This document shows, piece after piece, positions 1-6,880 of a stretch of 20,498 nucleotides of DNA. The position numbers and the translations under genes are program-made. The notes beneath the pieces were generated by a model that saw nothing but the letters and a program-made list of their open reading frames with translations, was not told the DNA's origin and searched no databases. Origin of the DNA: JBBRUG01 sp038247995 (lineage in GTDB: Bacteria; Chloroflexota; Chloroflexia; Chloroflexales; Chloroflexaceae); contig JBBRUG010000071.1 in NCBI GenBank assembly GCA_038247995.1, forward strand, positions 1 to 20,498. Direction: 5' to 3'. Position 1 is the first letter of the stretch. The number at the start of each line of letters is the position of its first letter.

Positions 1-3
1 GCT

Positions 4-60
4 CAGTGTGCTCAGGTCAGTGTGCTCAGGTCTTCAGCACGGTCAGTGTGCCTCAGTGTG
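4..60. repeat. Short tandem repeats at the left end, overlapping the alaX 3' end
   Basis: The 14-mer CAGTGTGCTCAGGT occurs twice in perfect tandem (4-17 and 18-31). The core CAGTGTG recurs at 44-50 and 54-60. The array encodes the last residues and the stop codon of the minus-strand alanyl-tRNA editing protein, so the C-terminus of that protein is written in repeat sequence. The 14-bp unit is not a multiple of three, so a change in copy number would change the reading frame and the C-terminal tail. Confidence 0.8.
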
Positions 61-1244
61 CTAGCCATGGCTGCCAGCGCTGTAGCCATGCCGTCGAGCT
101 TTGGCCCGCCGCCCTGCGCTAGAACCGCGTTGCCGCCGCCGCGTCCGTCTACTGCCGGCAACCCGGCGCGTAAGATCGCCGCTGCATCGTGGCCGCTGCC
201 GGGTGCGCAGGCTACCACAAGGTGCGCCCGTGTGCTGGCTGTTCCGAGCAACACAACCTGCGCACCGGGGGCGAGTGCGTGCTGGGCTACCAGGCGCAGT
301 TGTTCTGGGGTCAGCCCATCCAGTTGCGCCTGCACAAGCCCATGCGCTGCTTGTTGAGCTAACTGCGCGGCCAGTTGGTGCAACTGCGCCGTGCGCAACT
401 GCTCAACCTCGCGGGTCAGTGCATCATTGGTTGTGCGCAGCCGTTCTACCGCTGCAGGCAACTCATCAACTCCAACACGTAAGCTCGTTGCCGCTTGCGC
501 TGCTACGGCGCGGATCTGCCGCAAACGCGCCAGCGCCCGCTCGCCACAGGCGAATTGCACGCGCACTCCGCCGCGCTGGCGACTCCAGCCCAGTACGACA
601 ATCGGCCCTACCTCACCGGTTGTGCGTGGGTGTGTTCCGCCGCAAGCCGAATGATCAATAGCGCCCACCGACACCACGCGCACTGCTCCGGTAACGCTCG
701 GCGGCTTGCGCAGGCGGATCGTCGCCAACTCCTCGGGCGGCACAAAGCGCGCCGTGATTGGCACATTCGCCCAGATGATCTGGTTGGCCAACGCTTCAAC
801 CGCATGCGCCTGATCAGCGTCCAGCGCATGCGCATCCAAGTCGATCGTCACACTGTTCGCGCTCAAATGAAAGGCCGTCGTCGGCAGGGCACAACGCTCA
901 ATAAACGCAGCCGTCAGAATATGCTGGCCGCAATGCTGCTGCATATGATCGAAGCGCCGCGCCCAGTTGATCATGCCTTCTACTGTTGCGCCCACCGGCA
1001 ACTGATTCGGTTGCGCTGCTTCGTCAAGAATATGCCAGACCACGCCGGCGTCATCAACCTGCACATCGCGAATCGGCTGACTATTCAGGGTGCCCTGATC
1101 TCCTGGTTGACCGCCGCCCTCGGGGTAGAACGCGCTCTGATCCAGCGCCACCGCCGGTTGCTTCCCAACAGTGCTGTGGGCGGTTACGACGGCGGTGAAA
1201 TTGGTGCGGTAACTGTCGGTGTAGTAGAGACGTTCAGTTGACAT
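12..1244 (-). CDS. Alanyl-tRNA editing protein, AlaX type with DHHA1 domain
   Basis: Probable trans-editing hydrolase of 410 residues that removes wrongly attached amino acids (Ser or Gly) from tRNA-Ala in the cytoplasm. The N-terminal half resembles the AlaRS editing domain: FYPEGGGQPGD at residues 39-49, the metal-binding HxxxH pair (His104, His108) in QHCGQH, and CGGTH at 201-205, which gives the other Cys/His ligands. A helical, coiled-coil-like stretch (about 255-300) links to a C-terminal DHHA1-like domain with GRGGGNA at 367-373. This is the long AlaX form that keeps the AlaRS C-terminal domain but lacks the aminoacylation core. It is the last gene of the nusA operon, 124 bp after truB. 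No clear Shine-Dalgarno sequence precedes the ATG. The last ~16 residues are encoded by tandem repeats and are probably not conserved. Confidence 0.9.
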   Translation of the reverse strand: MSTERLYYTDSYRTNFTAVVTAHSTVGKQPAVALDQSAFYPEGGGQPGDQGTLNSQPIRDVQVDDAGVVWHILDEAAQPNQLPVGATVEGMINWARRFDHMQQHCGQHILTAAFIERCALPTTAFHLSANSVTIDLDAHALDADQAHAVEALANQIIWANVPITARFVPPEELATIRLRKPPSVTGAVRVVSVGAIDHSACGGTHPRTTGEVGPIVVLGWSRQRGGVRVQFACGERALARLRQIRAVAAQAATSLRVGVDELPAAVERLRTTNDALTREVEQLRTAQLHQLAAQLAQQAAHGLVQAQLDGLTPEQLRLVAQHALAPGAQVVLLGTASTRAHLVVACAPGSGHDAAAILRAGLPAVDGRGGGNAVLAQGGGPKLDGMATALAAMASTLRHTDRAEDLSTLT

Positions 1245-1287
1245 AAGAAGTGTTGGGTAGTTCCGCTACCGGGGACAGGCTGCCTCC

Positions 1288-1366
1288 GACAGGCTCAGGC
1301 TGCGGGTGCGGCGTTCCCAGAGCTTGTCGTTCCCTGAGCCTGCCGCAGGGAACGGGCCATGGCCCG
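1288..1366. repeat. REP-like palindromic repeats between truB and alaX
   Basis: Three nested palindromes fill this gap. A 10-bp inverted repeat CAGGCTCAGG (1290-1299) pairs with CCTGAGCCTG (1333-1342). A 9-bp stem CGTTCCCTG (1328-1336) pairs with CAGGGAACG (1346-1354). A perfect 14-bp palindrome CGGGCCATGGCCCG lies at 1353-1366, two bases past the truB stop. The core resembles the dispersed repeat with GACAGGCTCAGGG that is common between genes in many Chloroflexota genomes (from memory). On the minus strand it follows the truB stop and could act as a weak terminator or mRNA-stabilising element. No T-tract is present. Confidence 0.6.
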
Positions 1367-1368
1367 GT

Positions 1369-2235
1369 TTACCCCAATACCTTCAGCGGCCGCCACTGTG
1401 TTCCGTCGCGGGCGAGTAATGCCAGCAGCGTTCCGTCGGCGGTGTGGGCGCGAAGATGCTCGCCGGTCTGGTGTTCTAATGTGAGGGGCATACCGTGGCG
1501 TACGCGTTGGGTGGCTGCATCGTCGAGCGTGATCTGCGGCCAATCGATTAGCGCTGTTTCAGGGGGCAGTAAACGAGCGGCAAGCAGGCTCGGTTCGGCC
1601 TCAAGCGCGTCGAGGCGCGTGGCCGTGTCCAGGGTGAAGGCGCCGACAAACGTACGCGTAAGCGCGGCGAGATGCGCGCCGCAGCCCAGGTTCGCGCCAA
1701 TATCGCGCGCCAGTGCGCGAATGTAGGTGCCCTTGCTGCACTCCACGTTGATCGTCAGGGTCGTTGCGGTAAATTCAACCACGTCGAGGCGCTCGATTGT
1801 CACTGTGCGCGGCGGTAGTTCGACGGTCGCACCGCTGCGGGCGAGTTCGTAGGCGCGCTTGCCGGCGACGTGAATCGCCGAGTAGGCCGGTGGAATCTGT
1901 TGGATCACGCCGCGCAGTGGGGCGACGGCGGCCTCAATTATTTCGGCGTTGAACGGCGGCACGGGCGCTTGCGCGATCACTGTGCCTTCGGCGTCGTCGG
2001 TGTCGGTTTGCACGCCAAGTTGTACCCTGCCGATGTAGCCCTTGCGTGTGTCGGTAAGGTACTCGATCAGGCGCGTTGCCGTGCCGAGCGCCAGCGGCAG
2101 TACGCCATCCGCCGCCGGGTCAAGCGTGCCCGCATGGCCTACCTTCACGCCGCGCCCAGCGAGGCGGCGCACCCGCGCCACCACGTCGTGGGAGGTCATG
2201 CCTACCGGCTTGTTGATGTTCAAGAAGCCATTCAT
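1369..2235 (-). CDS. truB: tRNA pseudouridine(55) synthase TruB
   Basis: Converts uridine 55 in the T-loop of tRNAs to pseudouridine. It is 288 residues, a normal length for the family. The N-terminal signature FLNINKPVGMTSHDVV (4-19) is followed by GHAGTLDPAADGVLPL, where Asp39 is the expected catalytic nucleophile. The tail (about 240-288, ending WRPLKVLG) fits the small C-terminal PUA-like domain. The start ATG overlaps the nrnA stop in an ATGA arrangement (4 bp), which indicates translational coupling. The order infB, rbfA, nrnA, truB is a widely conserved translation cluster, and the context supports the call. Confidence 0.97.
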   Translation of the reverse strand: MNGFLNINKPVGMTSHDVVARVRRLAGRGVKVGHAGTLDPAADGVLPLALGTATRLIEYLTDTRKGYIGRVQLGVQTDTDDAEGTVIAQAPVPPFNAEIIEAAVAPLRGVIQQIPPAYSAIHVAGKRAYELARSGATVELPPRTVTIERLDVVEFTATTLTINVECSKGTYIRALARDIGANLGCGAHLAALTRTFVGAFTLDTATRLDALEAEPSLLAARLLPPETALIDWPQITLDDAATQRVRHGMPLTLEHQTGEHLRAHTADGTLLALLARDGTQWRPLKVLG

Positions 2236-3233
2236 ACGGGGGATGCCGCTACCGTGGCGCGCAACAGGGGTAGTACTGCGGCCTGCGCTTCGGCCAGGTT
2301 CATCTGGAGTGTCGCCCCCGCAGCCTGGATGTGCCCGCCGCCGCCCCAGCGTTGGGCGATTGCAGCAACATTAATGCCCGGCACCGAGCGCAAGCTGATC
2401 TTCACCGTGCCGTCGTGACGCTCGCGGAACAGCACACAAGCCCGCATACCTTCGATGCGCTGCATGCGCGTCATTGTATCGTCGGTAGCGGCGTCGCCGG
2501 CATGGGTGTTGCGCAGCATCTCCTGCGTAACCACGGCCCAGATCAGACCAGGTTCTTCCTGGAGGGTGCTCAGCACCTGACTCGTAAGGCGGATCGTGCT
2601 TGCTGGCACGCTGAAGTAGATCGCGTCAACGACTGTGCGCAGGTCACCTCCGGCCTCAATCAGCGTTGCTGCTGTACGCAATGTTTCGGCATTGGTGCTG
2701 CTCGTCTGGAAACTCTGTGTGTCGGTCATTGTGCCGAGCAGCAGACAGGTCGCCGCTGCCGGGCTGATCGGTGCTTCCATTGCTACCAGCAGGCGGCAAA
2801 GCAGGTCCGCGCACGATGCAGCCGCAGGGTCGATCAGATGCAAGCCGGCGCCGCCGTCATTGGTGGCGTGATGATCGGTCACGATCAGCGGTTGGGCCAG
2901 CAAGCGCTCACGCTGCTCGCTAAACACTATTCCCACTCGGTCGAGCGTAGCGGTGTCGAGCATCCAGGTTAGATCGGCCGCAGGTAGTTCGCTACCTGCC
3001 GTATAGACCTGCACTGCCTCGATCCCCGGTAAGCGGCTTACATAGTTAGGCAGCGCCGAAGAAGCAACTGGAAGCGGTGTTTTGCCCATTGCCTGAAGCA
3101 CGTGCATAGCGCCAAGCAACGATCCAATCGCATCGCCATCAGGGCTGACGTGCGTGAGCAAAAGAATGCGCTGCGCGGGTTCAAGCGCGGCGCGAAATGC
3201 GGGTGCAGCTGTAATGGGGTCAGTATAGATCAT
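2232..3233 (-). CDS. nrnA: DHH-family phosphoesterase, NrnA-like oligoribonuclease/pAp phosphatase
   Basis: A DHH/DHHA1 phosphoesterase of 333 residues. Family members degrade very short RNAs (nanoRNA) and/or dephosphorylate 3'-phosphoadenosine 5'-phosphate, using two metal ions. Visible motifs are THVSPDGDAIGS (27-38; His28, Asp32 and Asp34 metal ligands), LDTATLDRVG (92-101; Asp93), the DHH triad in VTDHHATND (120-122), and the C-terminal GGGGHIQAAG (297-306), which marks the DHHA1 substrate-binding domain. It lies between an RsmC-like methyltransferase and truB, the usual position in the nusA-infB-rbfA-nrnA-truB cluster. A GAAAG sequence lies before the ATG, immediately after a 15-bp hairpin. 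The substrate (nanoRNA, pAp or both) cannot be told from sequence. Confidence 0.93.
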   Translation of the reverse strand: MIYTDPITAAPAFRAALEPAQRILLLTHVSPDGDAIGSLLGAMHVLQAMGKTPLPVASSALPNYVSRLPGIEAVQVYTAGSELPAADLTWMLDTATLDRVGIVFSEQRERLLAQPLIVTDHHATNDGGAGLHLIDPAAASCADLLCRLLVAMEAPISPAAATCLLLGTMTDTQSFQTSSTNAETLRTAATLIEAGGDLRTVVDAIYFSVPASTIRLTSQVLSTLQEEPGLIWAVVTQEMLRNTHAGDAATDDTMTRMQRIEGMRACVLFRERHDGTVKISLRSVPGINVAAIAQRWGGGGHIQAAGATLQMNLAEAQAAVLPLLRATVAASPV

Positions 3234-3242
3234 ACATCTTTC

Positions 3243-3298
3243 AAGAACTGTCAGGTGTAGCGTAAGCGCAATGGACTCCGCCGCACCTGACAGTTCTT
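3243..3298 (-). promoter_or_regulatory. 15-bp perfect hairpin directly upstream of nrnA
   Basis: The arm AAGAACTGTCAGGTG (3243-3257) pairs perfectly with CACCTGACAGTTCTT (3284-3298) around a 26-nt loop. On the minus strand the hairpin begins 3 bp after the methyltransferase stop codon, and its far arm ends 9 nt before the nrnA ATG, next to the presumed ribosome-binding site. No U-tract follows, so a simple intrinsic terminator is unlikely. A processing site, a stability element, a translation-modulating structure or a small mobile palindrome are all possible. Confidence 0.7.
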
Positions 3299-3301
3299 CG
3301 A

Positions 3302-3883
3302 TTATTTCACCACCCGATACACGCTATGCCCGGAGCGTTTTTTAATTTCTTTCATGCGCAATTGGTTGCGCACGCCAAGGCGCGGGATCAGGTGGTTCAG
3401 GCCGCTGACGACAACAAACCAGTACTCGCCGCCGGGTCGTAGGTGCGCCAACGGGGCAAGCAAAAACTCACTTTCAATTGCGGTATCGCCAATTTTGGCC
3501 GGGATGTTAGAGAGGATTAGATCGTATGCTTCGGGGGGGACATCGCTGATGCCGACGCTGCCGAGGATCTGCATGCGTTCGGCCACGCCGTTGAGTTCCG
3601 CGTTGTGCCGTGCATAACGCACAGCGAGCAGATCTTTGTCGGCGAGCACGAGACGCGCTTCCGGGTAGCGCCGCGCCAGCACAATGCCCAGGATTCCGGC
3701 GCCACACCCCAGGTCAAGAATCCTTGTCGGCGCTGTAGTCGGCTCCAACGTGCGGAGGAGCAGGTCAGTGCCGACATCGATCTCGAAGGTGGAGAAGAGG
3801 GTGTGCGCAACGTCGAAGGCGAAATGCTCGCCGCGCAGTGCATAGTCCAGGCGCTTTTTATAATAGGCGTCGGGGCCGTCCAT
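3302..3883 (-). CDS. RsmC-like class I SAM-dependent methyltransferase
   Basis: A methyltransferase of about 193 residues with the small MTS fold of RsmC/RlmG enzymes, which methylate a guanine in rRNA. Numbering from the GTG one codon upstream, motif I is RILDLGCGAGILG (55-67), the acidic motif II position lies in LVLADKD (79-85), and the catalytic loop reads SNIPAK (126-131), a variant of the NPPF/NPPY motif of N-methyltransferases. The N-terminal half of two-domain RsmC is missing, so this is the single-domain form. ATG at 3883 overlaps the rbfA stop by one base (TGATG). The adjacent GTG at 3886 is the alternative start. Its place in a translation operon favours an rRNA substrate, but a protein substrate is not excluded. 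Confidence 0.85.
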   Translation of the reverse strand: MDGPDAYYKKRLDYALRGEHFAFDVAHTLFSTFEIDVGTDLLLRTLEPTTAPTRILDLGCGAGILGIVLARRYPEARLVLADKDLLAVRYARHNAELNGVAERMQILGSVGISDVPPEAYDLILSNIPAKIGDTAIESEFLLAPLAHLRPGGEYWFVVVSGLNHLIPRLGVRNQLRMKEIKKRSGHSVYRVVK

Positions 3884-4263
3884 CACTCCTCAGGGTCAAG
3901 GCGCGGCGGGTTGGCCTTGCGCTCTTCTTCTACTTCGCGCAACACTTCGCCGATCCGCAGATTATAATCAAGCGAAGTGTCGAGCTCGAAGTGCAACTCG
4001 GGCACAAAGCGCATATGGCGCATATCTTCAGCCACCCGGCGACGCAAGAACCCGCGCGCGCGTTGGATGCCCTCCATCGTCGCGCGTTGCTCCTCGGCGT
4101 CGCCCATTACCGAGATCTGCACGCGGGCATGCTGCAAGTCGGCGCTCACCGTCACCCCCGTGACAGTAGCAAAGCCAACGCGCGGATCTTTCAGCTCATT
4201 CTGGATCGCATCGCCCAGCGTGCGCTGAATGCTATCGGCAACTTGTTCAAGTCGTCTAGACAT
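3883..4263 (-). CDS. rbfA: Ribosome-binding factor A
   Basis: RbfA (126 residues) is a KH-like small-subunit assembly factor that helps mature the 5' end of 16S rRNA. The family pattern is clear: an N-terminal RRLEQVADSIQRTLGDAI helix, then KDPRVGFATVTGVTVSADLQ, then the C-terminal DTSLDYNLRIGEVL signature (94-107). Length is typical. It starts two bases after the infB stop (TAA-CT-ATG), so it should be translated by coupling or reinitiation. Its stop overlaps the methyltransferase start. The acidic, proline-containing tail (ERKANPPRLDPEE) is short and unstructured. Confidence 0.96.
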   Translation of the reverse strand: MSRRLEQVADSIQRTLGDAIQNELKDPRVGFATVTGVTVSADLQHARVQISVMGDAEEQRATMEGIQRARGFLRRRVAEDMRHMRFVPELHFELDTSLDYNLRIGEVLREVEEERKANPPRLDPEE

Positions 4264-4265
4264 AG

Positions 4266-6371
4266 TTACAGCGTCGCCTCAACCTTTTCCTGGCGGTAGA
4301 ACTCCATATTGTCGCCTACCTGCACATCGGTGAAGCTTTCGACAACCAGACCGCACTCGTAACCCGACGTTACTTCGCGCACGTCGTCTTTGAAGCGCTT
4401 CAGGCTGGAGATCCGGCCATCGTGGATCACCACACCGCTGCGCAGTACGCGTACGCTCTGCCCGGTGCGCGTGATCTTGCCGTCGGTGATGTACAGACCG
4501 GCCACAACTTCACGCGACGGTAGGCGGAAGGTGTTGCGCACATCGGCAAAGCCCTCGACAACTTCTTTGAAGGTTGGTGCGAGCATGCCGACCATGGCCT
4601 TCTTAATGTCGTCGGTGAGCTGGTAGATGATATTGTAGAAGCGGATGTCGATGCCCTGCTGCTCGGCGTGGCGCCGCGCTGCCGGGTCGGGGCGGGCATT
4701 AAAGCCGATAATTACCGCCTGTGAAGCGACAGCCAGGTTCACATCGCCTTCGGTGATCGTGCCCGTACCACGATGGATGATCTGGATCTGAACTTCATTT
4801 TGGGTGGTATTGAGCTGCGTGAACTGATGCTCGATTGCGCCGATCGACCCCTGCACATCGGCCTTCAGGATCACATTCAGATCCTTCACCTGGCCCTGCT
4901 GTACCTTGCTGAAGAGGTCTTCCAGGGTGGTGCCACGCGTCGAGGCAATTGCCTCCATGCGGGTCTGCCGCTGGCGTTGTAACGCCACTTCACGCGCCAC
5001 CGCCAGATCGTCCAGCACCTGCAAGATGTCGCCGGCCTGCGGCACGCCTTCCAGGCCCAGAATCTCAACCGGCATCGATGGTTCAGCCGAGCGTAGGCGT
5101 TTGCCGCTGTCGCTGAACATTGTCTTGATCTTCCCTGCCACGCCGCCGACTAACACATTGTCTTCGGGGCGCAGGGTGCCGTTCTGGATCAGCACCGTAG
5201 TAACCGAGCCGCGGTTCTTATCCATCTCGGCTTCAATAATCGTGCCGACTGCCTGAGCATTCGGGTTGGCCTTTAGATCTTCCAGGTCGGCTACGAGCAG
5301 GATCATCTCCAGTAGACCGTCAATGTTAATCAACGACTTGGCCGACACTTCAACTGAAGGCACATTGCCGCCGTAGTCTTCGACGATGACGTCGTTAGCG
5401 GCAAGCTGCTGCTTGATCCGATCCGAGTTGGCACCGGGCAGGTCGATCTTATTGATCGCGACGATCAGCGGCACGCCGGCCGCCTTCACGTGCGAAATCG
5501 CCTCCAGCGTCTGGGGCATGACACCGTCGTCGGCAGCCACTACCAGTACCACAATATCGGTAGCCTGGGCGCCGCGCGCGCGCATTGCGGTGAACGCCTC
5601 GTGGCCCGGCGTGTCCAGGAAGGTAATCTTGCGCTGGTTAGTTTCAATCTGATAGGCGCCGATATGCTGGGTGATGCCGCCGGCCTCGCCTTCGGCCACC
5701 CGCGCCGAGCGGATCGCGTCGAGCAGTTTTGTTTTGCCATGGTCGACGTGCCCCATGATCGTCACTACCGGTGGGCGCGGGCGGAGTTCTTCAGGCGGCT
5801 GGGCCTGGATCACTTCTTTAATATTTTCGACAATGCCCGCGAGTTGCTCCGGTACACGCTCAACCGTTTCGATGCCGAAGTCGGCCGCGATGAGGGCCGC
5901 AGTTTCATAATCGATCTGCTGATTGATCGTTGCCAAGACACCGCCCTTCATCAGGGCCTTGAGAATTTCCGAGGCGCCGATGCCGGTTGCCTCCGAGAAT
6001 TCACGCACGGTCATCACGGTTTCAAGTACAACTGGGCCACGGGGCCGTGCAGTCGCCCGCTGGGCGACGCCCGGACGCCCACGTACCATCACATCGCCTT
6101 CACGGTCGTAGCGACCGCCACCGGGGCGACTACCACCGGGGCGACCGCCGCCGCCACCGGGACGACCACCGCCACCGCCACCGGGACGACCACCGCCACC
6201 GCCACCGGGACGACCACCGCCACCGCCGCCGCCACCGGGACGACCACCGCCGCCGCCGCCGCCACCGGGACGACTGCCGCCGCCGCCGCCACCGCCACCG
6301 GGACGACCGCCGCCGCCTGTTGTAGCCATAATTGGCGAGGAAGAAACCAGATGTGCTCTATGTTCGGTCAT
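4266..6371 (-). CDS. infB: Translation initiation factor IF-2 with glycine-rich N-terminus
   Basis: IF2 (701 residues) is the GTPase that places fMet-tRNA on the 30S subunit and promotes subunit joining. A low-complexity Gly/Arg/Pro segment (about 19-86) precedes an IF2_N-type helical domain (119-165). The G domain has G1 GHVDHGKT (207-214), G2 GGITQHIG (231-238), G3 DTPGH (253-257), G4 NKID (307-310) and G5 SAK (343-345). EF-Tu-like domain II, IF2 domain 3 and the C-terminal fMet-tRNA-binding domain fill the rest. ATG at 6371 is preceded by AGAAAGGG at suitable spacing. An in-frame ATG at 6329 has a weaker upstream sequence, so the longer form is preferred. It lies 135 bp after ylxR and 2 bp before rbfA. 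Confidence 0.97.
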   Translation of the reverse strand: MTEHRAHLVSSSPIMATTGGGGRPGGGGGGGGSRPGGGGGGGGRPGGGGGGGGRPGGGGGGRPGGGGGGRPGGGGGRPGGSRPGGGRYDREGDVMVRGRPGVAQRATARPRGPVVLETVMTVREFSEATGIGASEILKALMKGGVLATINQQIDYETAALIAADFGIETVERVPEQLAGIVENIKEVIQAQPPEELRPRPPVVTIMGHVDHGKTKLLDAIRSARVAEGEAGGITQHIGAYQIETNQRKITFLDTPGHEAFTAMRARGAQATDIVVLVVAADDGVMPQTLEAISHVKAAGVPLIVAINKIDLPGANSDRIKQQLAANDVIVEDYGGNVPSVEVSAKSLINIDGLLEMILLVADLEDLKANPNAQAVGTIIEAEMDKNRGSVTTVLIQNGTLRPEDNVLVGGVAGKIKTMFSDSGKRLRSAEPSMPVEILGLEGVPQAGDILQVLDDLAVAREVALQRQRQTRMEAIASTRGTTLEDLFSKVQQGQVKDLNVILKADVQGSIGAIEHQFTQLNTTQNEVQIQIIHRGTGTITEGDVNLAVASQAVIIGFNARPDPAARRHAEQQGIDIRFYNIIYQLTDDIKKAMVGMLAPTFKEVVEGFADVRNTFRLPSREVVAGLYITDGKITRTGQSVRVLRSGVVIHDGRISSLKRFKDDVREVTSGYECGLVVESFTDVQVGDNMEFYRQEKVEATL
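6114..6317 (-). repeat. In-frame Gly-rich repeat tract of infB
   Basis: This tract encodes IF2 residues 19-86: runs of 2-8 glycines separated by Arg-Pro or Ser-Arg-Pro, eight RP units in all. At DNA level it is a degenerate tandem array built on CCACCGGGACGACCACCG. Such tracts expand and contract by slippage, so the length probably varies between strains. RGG/RPG-rich segments are disordered and often bind nucleic acid. Confidence 0.85.
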
Positions 6372-6441
6372 GATCTAACCCTTTCTATGTATGCGGCGGG
6401 GGTGATTACCCACTACGCCGGCAGATAATCGTCTTGGGAGA

Positions 6442-6501
6442 GCTGTCGCGCCCCGATCCAGGCCAATCATCTTAAAACGCCTGGCACCCATGCGCGACAG
6501 C
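6442..6501 (-). promoter_or_regulatory. Nested hairpin between ylxR and infB
   Basis: An outer 10-bp perfect stem, GCTGTCGCGC (6442-6451) with GCGCGACAGC (6492-6501), encloses an inner 6-bp stem, CCAGGC (6458-6463) with GCCTGG (6479-6484). The two are separated by a 6/7-nt internal loop, and the apical loop is 15 nt. It starts five bases after the ylxR stop on the minus strand. No T-tract follows. The likely role is mRNA processing, stability or attenuation inside the operon. Confidence 0.6.
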
Positions 6502-6506
6502 GGTCT

Positions 6507-6851
6507 TTAATGCCCTGACGGTTGGCCAACCGCTGGGCTTTCCTCAAGCGGTTGAAGCGCTTGGCCAAAAGCTCGTAATGCCACCCCATCATCGGGATGA
6601 AGCCGTTCGATCCGGAGTGACCGTTCAAGCGCGCGGCGTTGTAATGCCATCTCCCAGCATTTCGGATCACGACACAGATACGCGCCACGCCCAGGCGCTT
6701 TGCCGCGCACGTCGATTTGAACTCGCCCGTCAGCGCTACGTACAACTCGGATAAGTTCACGCTTGGCGTCAGTTTCGCGACAGGCGACACACGTCCGTTG
6801 CGGGACGCGCTTCACCGGAGCACTACCTGATTTATTGCCTGATTGCGCCAT
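6507..6851 (-). CDS. rnpM: YlxR/RnpM family protein (DUF448)
   Basis: A small basic RNA-binding protein of 114 residues. In Bacillus subtilis the YlxR homologue (RnpM) binds the RNase P RNA and modulates its activity. The signature is clear: PQRTCVACRETDAKRELIRVVR (about 17-38), then GRGAYLCRDPKCW. The Cys pairs CVAC and CRDPKC could bind a metal. The C-terminal ~25 residues (PLEESPAVGQPSGH at the end) are low-complexity. It lies 29 bp after nusA with a good GAGGAG ribosome-binding site, the conserved nusA-ylxR-infB position. The L7Ae-like YlxQ gene often found next to it is absent. The alternative symbol is ylxR. Confidence 0.93.
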   Translation of the reverse strand: MAQSGNKSGSAPVKRVPQRTCVACRETDAKRELIRVVRSADGRVQIDVRGKAPGRGAYLCRDPKCWEMALQRRALERSLRIERLHPDDGVALRAFGQALQPLEESPAVGQPSGH

Positions 6852-6880
6852 AGCTCCTCGGCGTTACCGATTTAGTTGGG

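Noticed and set aside
495..1241. Plus-strand ORF of 248 residues opposite alaX
   Set aside because: A shadow of the AlaX-type gene, whose HxxxH and CGGTH motifs fix the coding strand.
5490..6428. Long plus-strand ORF opposite infB (312 residues)
   Set aside because: It is antisense to the Gly-rich tract and G domain of IF2. Its Thr/Ala-rich repeats are just the reverse reading of the GC-rich array, and it has no start signal.
6467..6790. Alternative-frame minus-strand ORF across ylxR
   Set aside because: It overlaps most of the clear YlxR frame and resembles no family. The YlxR motifs decide the frame.
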